6,261 nucleotides of DNA from Candidatus Hestiella acidicharens (GTDB taxonomy: Archaea > Thermoproteota > Thermoprotei_A > Sulfolobales > Acidilobaceae): NCBI GenBank assembly GCA_015523575.1, contig WAJZ01000001.1, forward strand, positions 1 to 6,261, in the 5' to 3' direction. This document shows positions 5,773 through 6,261 of the stretch, one piece after another; position 1 is the stretch's first letter, and the number at the start of each line of letters is the position of its first letter. A program made the position numbers and the translations under genes. The notes beneath the pieces are model-generated. The model saw only the letters and a program-made list of their open reading frames with translations, did no database searches and was not told the origin of the DNA.

Positions 5773-6261
5773 GTGGAAGTCTGCGACAGGAAGGTTAGTA
5801 GAATAGGCCTAGGCACCTATGGGATGGGCGGCGGTTATTGGGTAAGAAATACATCGCATGATAAGAGTCACATAGAGGCATTGCGATATGCATATGAGAA
5901 GGGGATAAGGCTTTTTGACACAGCAGAAATGTATGGGGATGGGCATGCGGAGGAGCTTTTGGGCGAGGCCTTCTCTTCTATCGATGAAAAGCCATTTATA
6001 ATAACAAAGGTCTGGCCTAACCATCTAAGGTGGGAGGAGCTAGTTAAATCTGCAAGGATGAGCAGAAAGAGGTTGAAGGTGGATTCAATAGACCTATACC
6101 TCATACATTGGCCAAGCAGCTCCGTTTCAATCAAGGATTCTATAAGGGGCATGGAGAGGCTAATAGACATGGGTATAATAAGGTGCATGGGTGTAAGCAA
6201 CTTTAGTCTCTCGCAGCTCGAAGAGGCTATGAGCTCCACAAAGAAATATGAGGTGGTAGCA
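5773..6261 (+). CDS. Aldo/keto reductase, 3' end cut by window edge
   Basis: This is an NAD(P)H-dependent oxidoreductase of the aldo/keto reductase TIM-barrel superfamily; its carbonyl substrate cannot be predicted. The 163 visible codons stay open to the last base and cover roughly the first 60% of a usual protein of about 270-280 residues. The opening VSRIGLGTYGMGGG (8-21) is typical. The full catalytic tetrad is present: Asp49 and Tyr54 in FDTAEMYGDG, Lys79 in IITKVW, and His112 in LIHWP. GVSNF (140-144) is the next conserved motif. GTG 5773 is the only sensible start, since the next in-frame ATG (5824) would remove the first barrel strand. GAGGTG at 5770-5775 overlaps the start codon, so the ribosome site is unusual and initiation may be near-leaderless from the TATA box at 5731-5740. 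It is divergent from the thermopsin-like gene. Confidence 0.9.
   Translation, partial: MEVCDRKVSRIGLGTYGMGGGYWVRNTSHDKSHIEALRYAYEKGIRLFDTAEMYGDGHAEELLGEAFSSIDEKPFIITKVWPNHLRWEELVKSARMSRKRLKVDSIDLYLIHWPSSSVSIKDSIRGMERLIDMGIIRCMGVSNFSLSQLEEAMSSTKKYEVVA

Noticed and set aside
5809..6239. Two minus-strand open frames of 71 and 123 codons near the right edge
   Set aside because: Both are antisense to the aldo/keto reductase, whose complete catalytic tetrad shows the plus strand is coding.
1..6261. tRNA, rRNA, CRISPR array, insertion sequence or attachment site
   Set aside because: No direct repeat arrays, transposase motifs or tRNA-like stems were seen; almost all the window is coding.

Overview
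The window looks like chromosomal DNA from a thermoacidophilic archaeon of the Thermoproteota (crenarchaeal type). Evidence: a thermopsin-family secreted protein, a family 5 (UDGb) iron-sulfur uracil-DNA glycosylase, a short archaeal-type lipoate-protein ligase, heavy use of AGG/AGA and ATA codons, GTG and TTG starts, GGTG-type ribosome sites, and TATA boxes at archaeal spacing. The genus cannot be named from this sequence alone. I see no rRNA, tRNA, CRISPR array or insertion sequence.

Layout. Positions 1-1287 (+) hold a rightward run: the last codons of a gene cut by the window edge (possibly lplB), lplA (82-903), and a small two-helix membrane protein (913-1287). Positions 1269-3325 (-) hold a compact leftward operon transcribed in the order UDGb glycosylase, cysteine-dependent protein phosphatase, CitG-like protein. 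It has its own TATA box just upstream of the first gene. The two runs meet tail to tail with a 19-nt overlap. Positions 3373-5664 (-) hold one large gene for an exported, very sequon-rich thermopsin-like protein with C-terminal repeats and a membrane anchor. A gap of about 100 bp containing a palindromic TATA box separates it from a divergent aldo/keto reductase gene (5773 onward, +), which runs off the right edge.

How the genes work together. The left run fits lipoate attachment to 2-oxoacid dehydrogenase E2 or GcvH proteins. LplA here has only the N-terminal catalytic domain, so it needs a separate LplB subunit, and the truncated gene just upstream is a reasonable candidate. The UDGb-phosphatase-CitG operon mixes DNA repair, protein dephosphorylation and a nucleotide-transfer family with no obvious shared pathway. 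The CitG-like protein is the least explained enzyme, because no citrate lyase or malonate decarboxylase gene is in view. The thermopsin-like protein probably sits on the outer face of the cell membrane. Coding density is very high and no clear terminator is visible.
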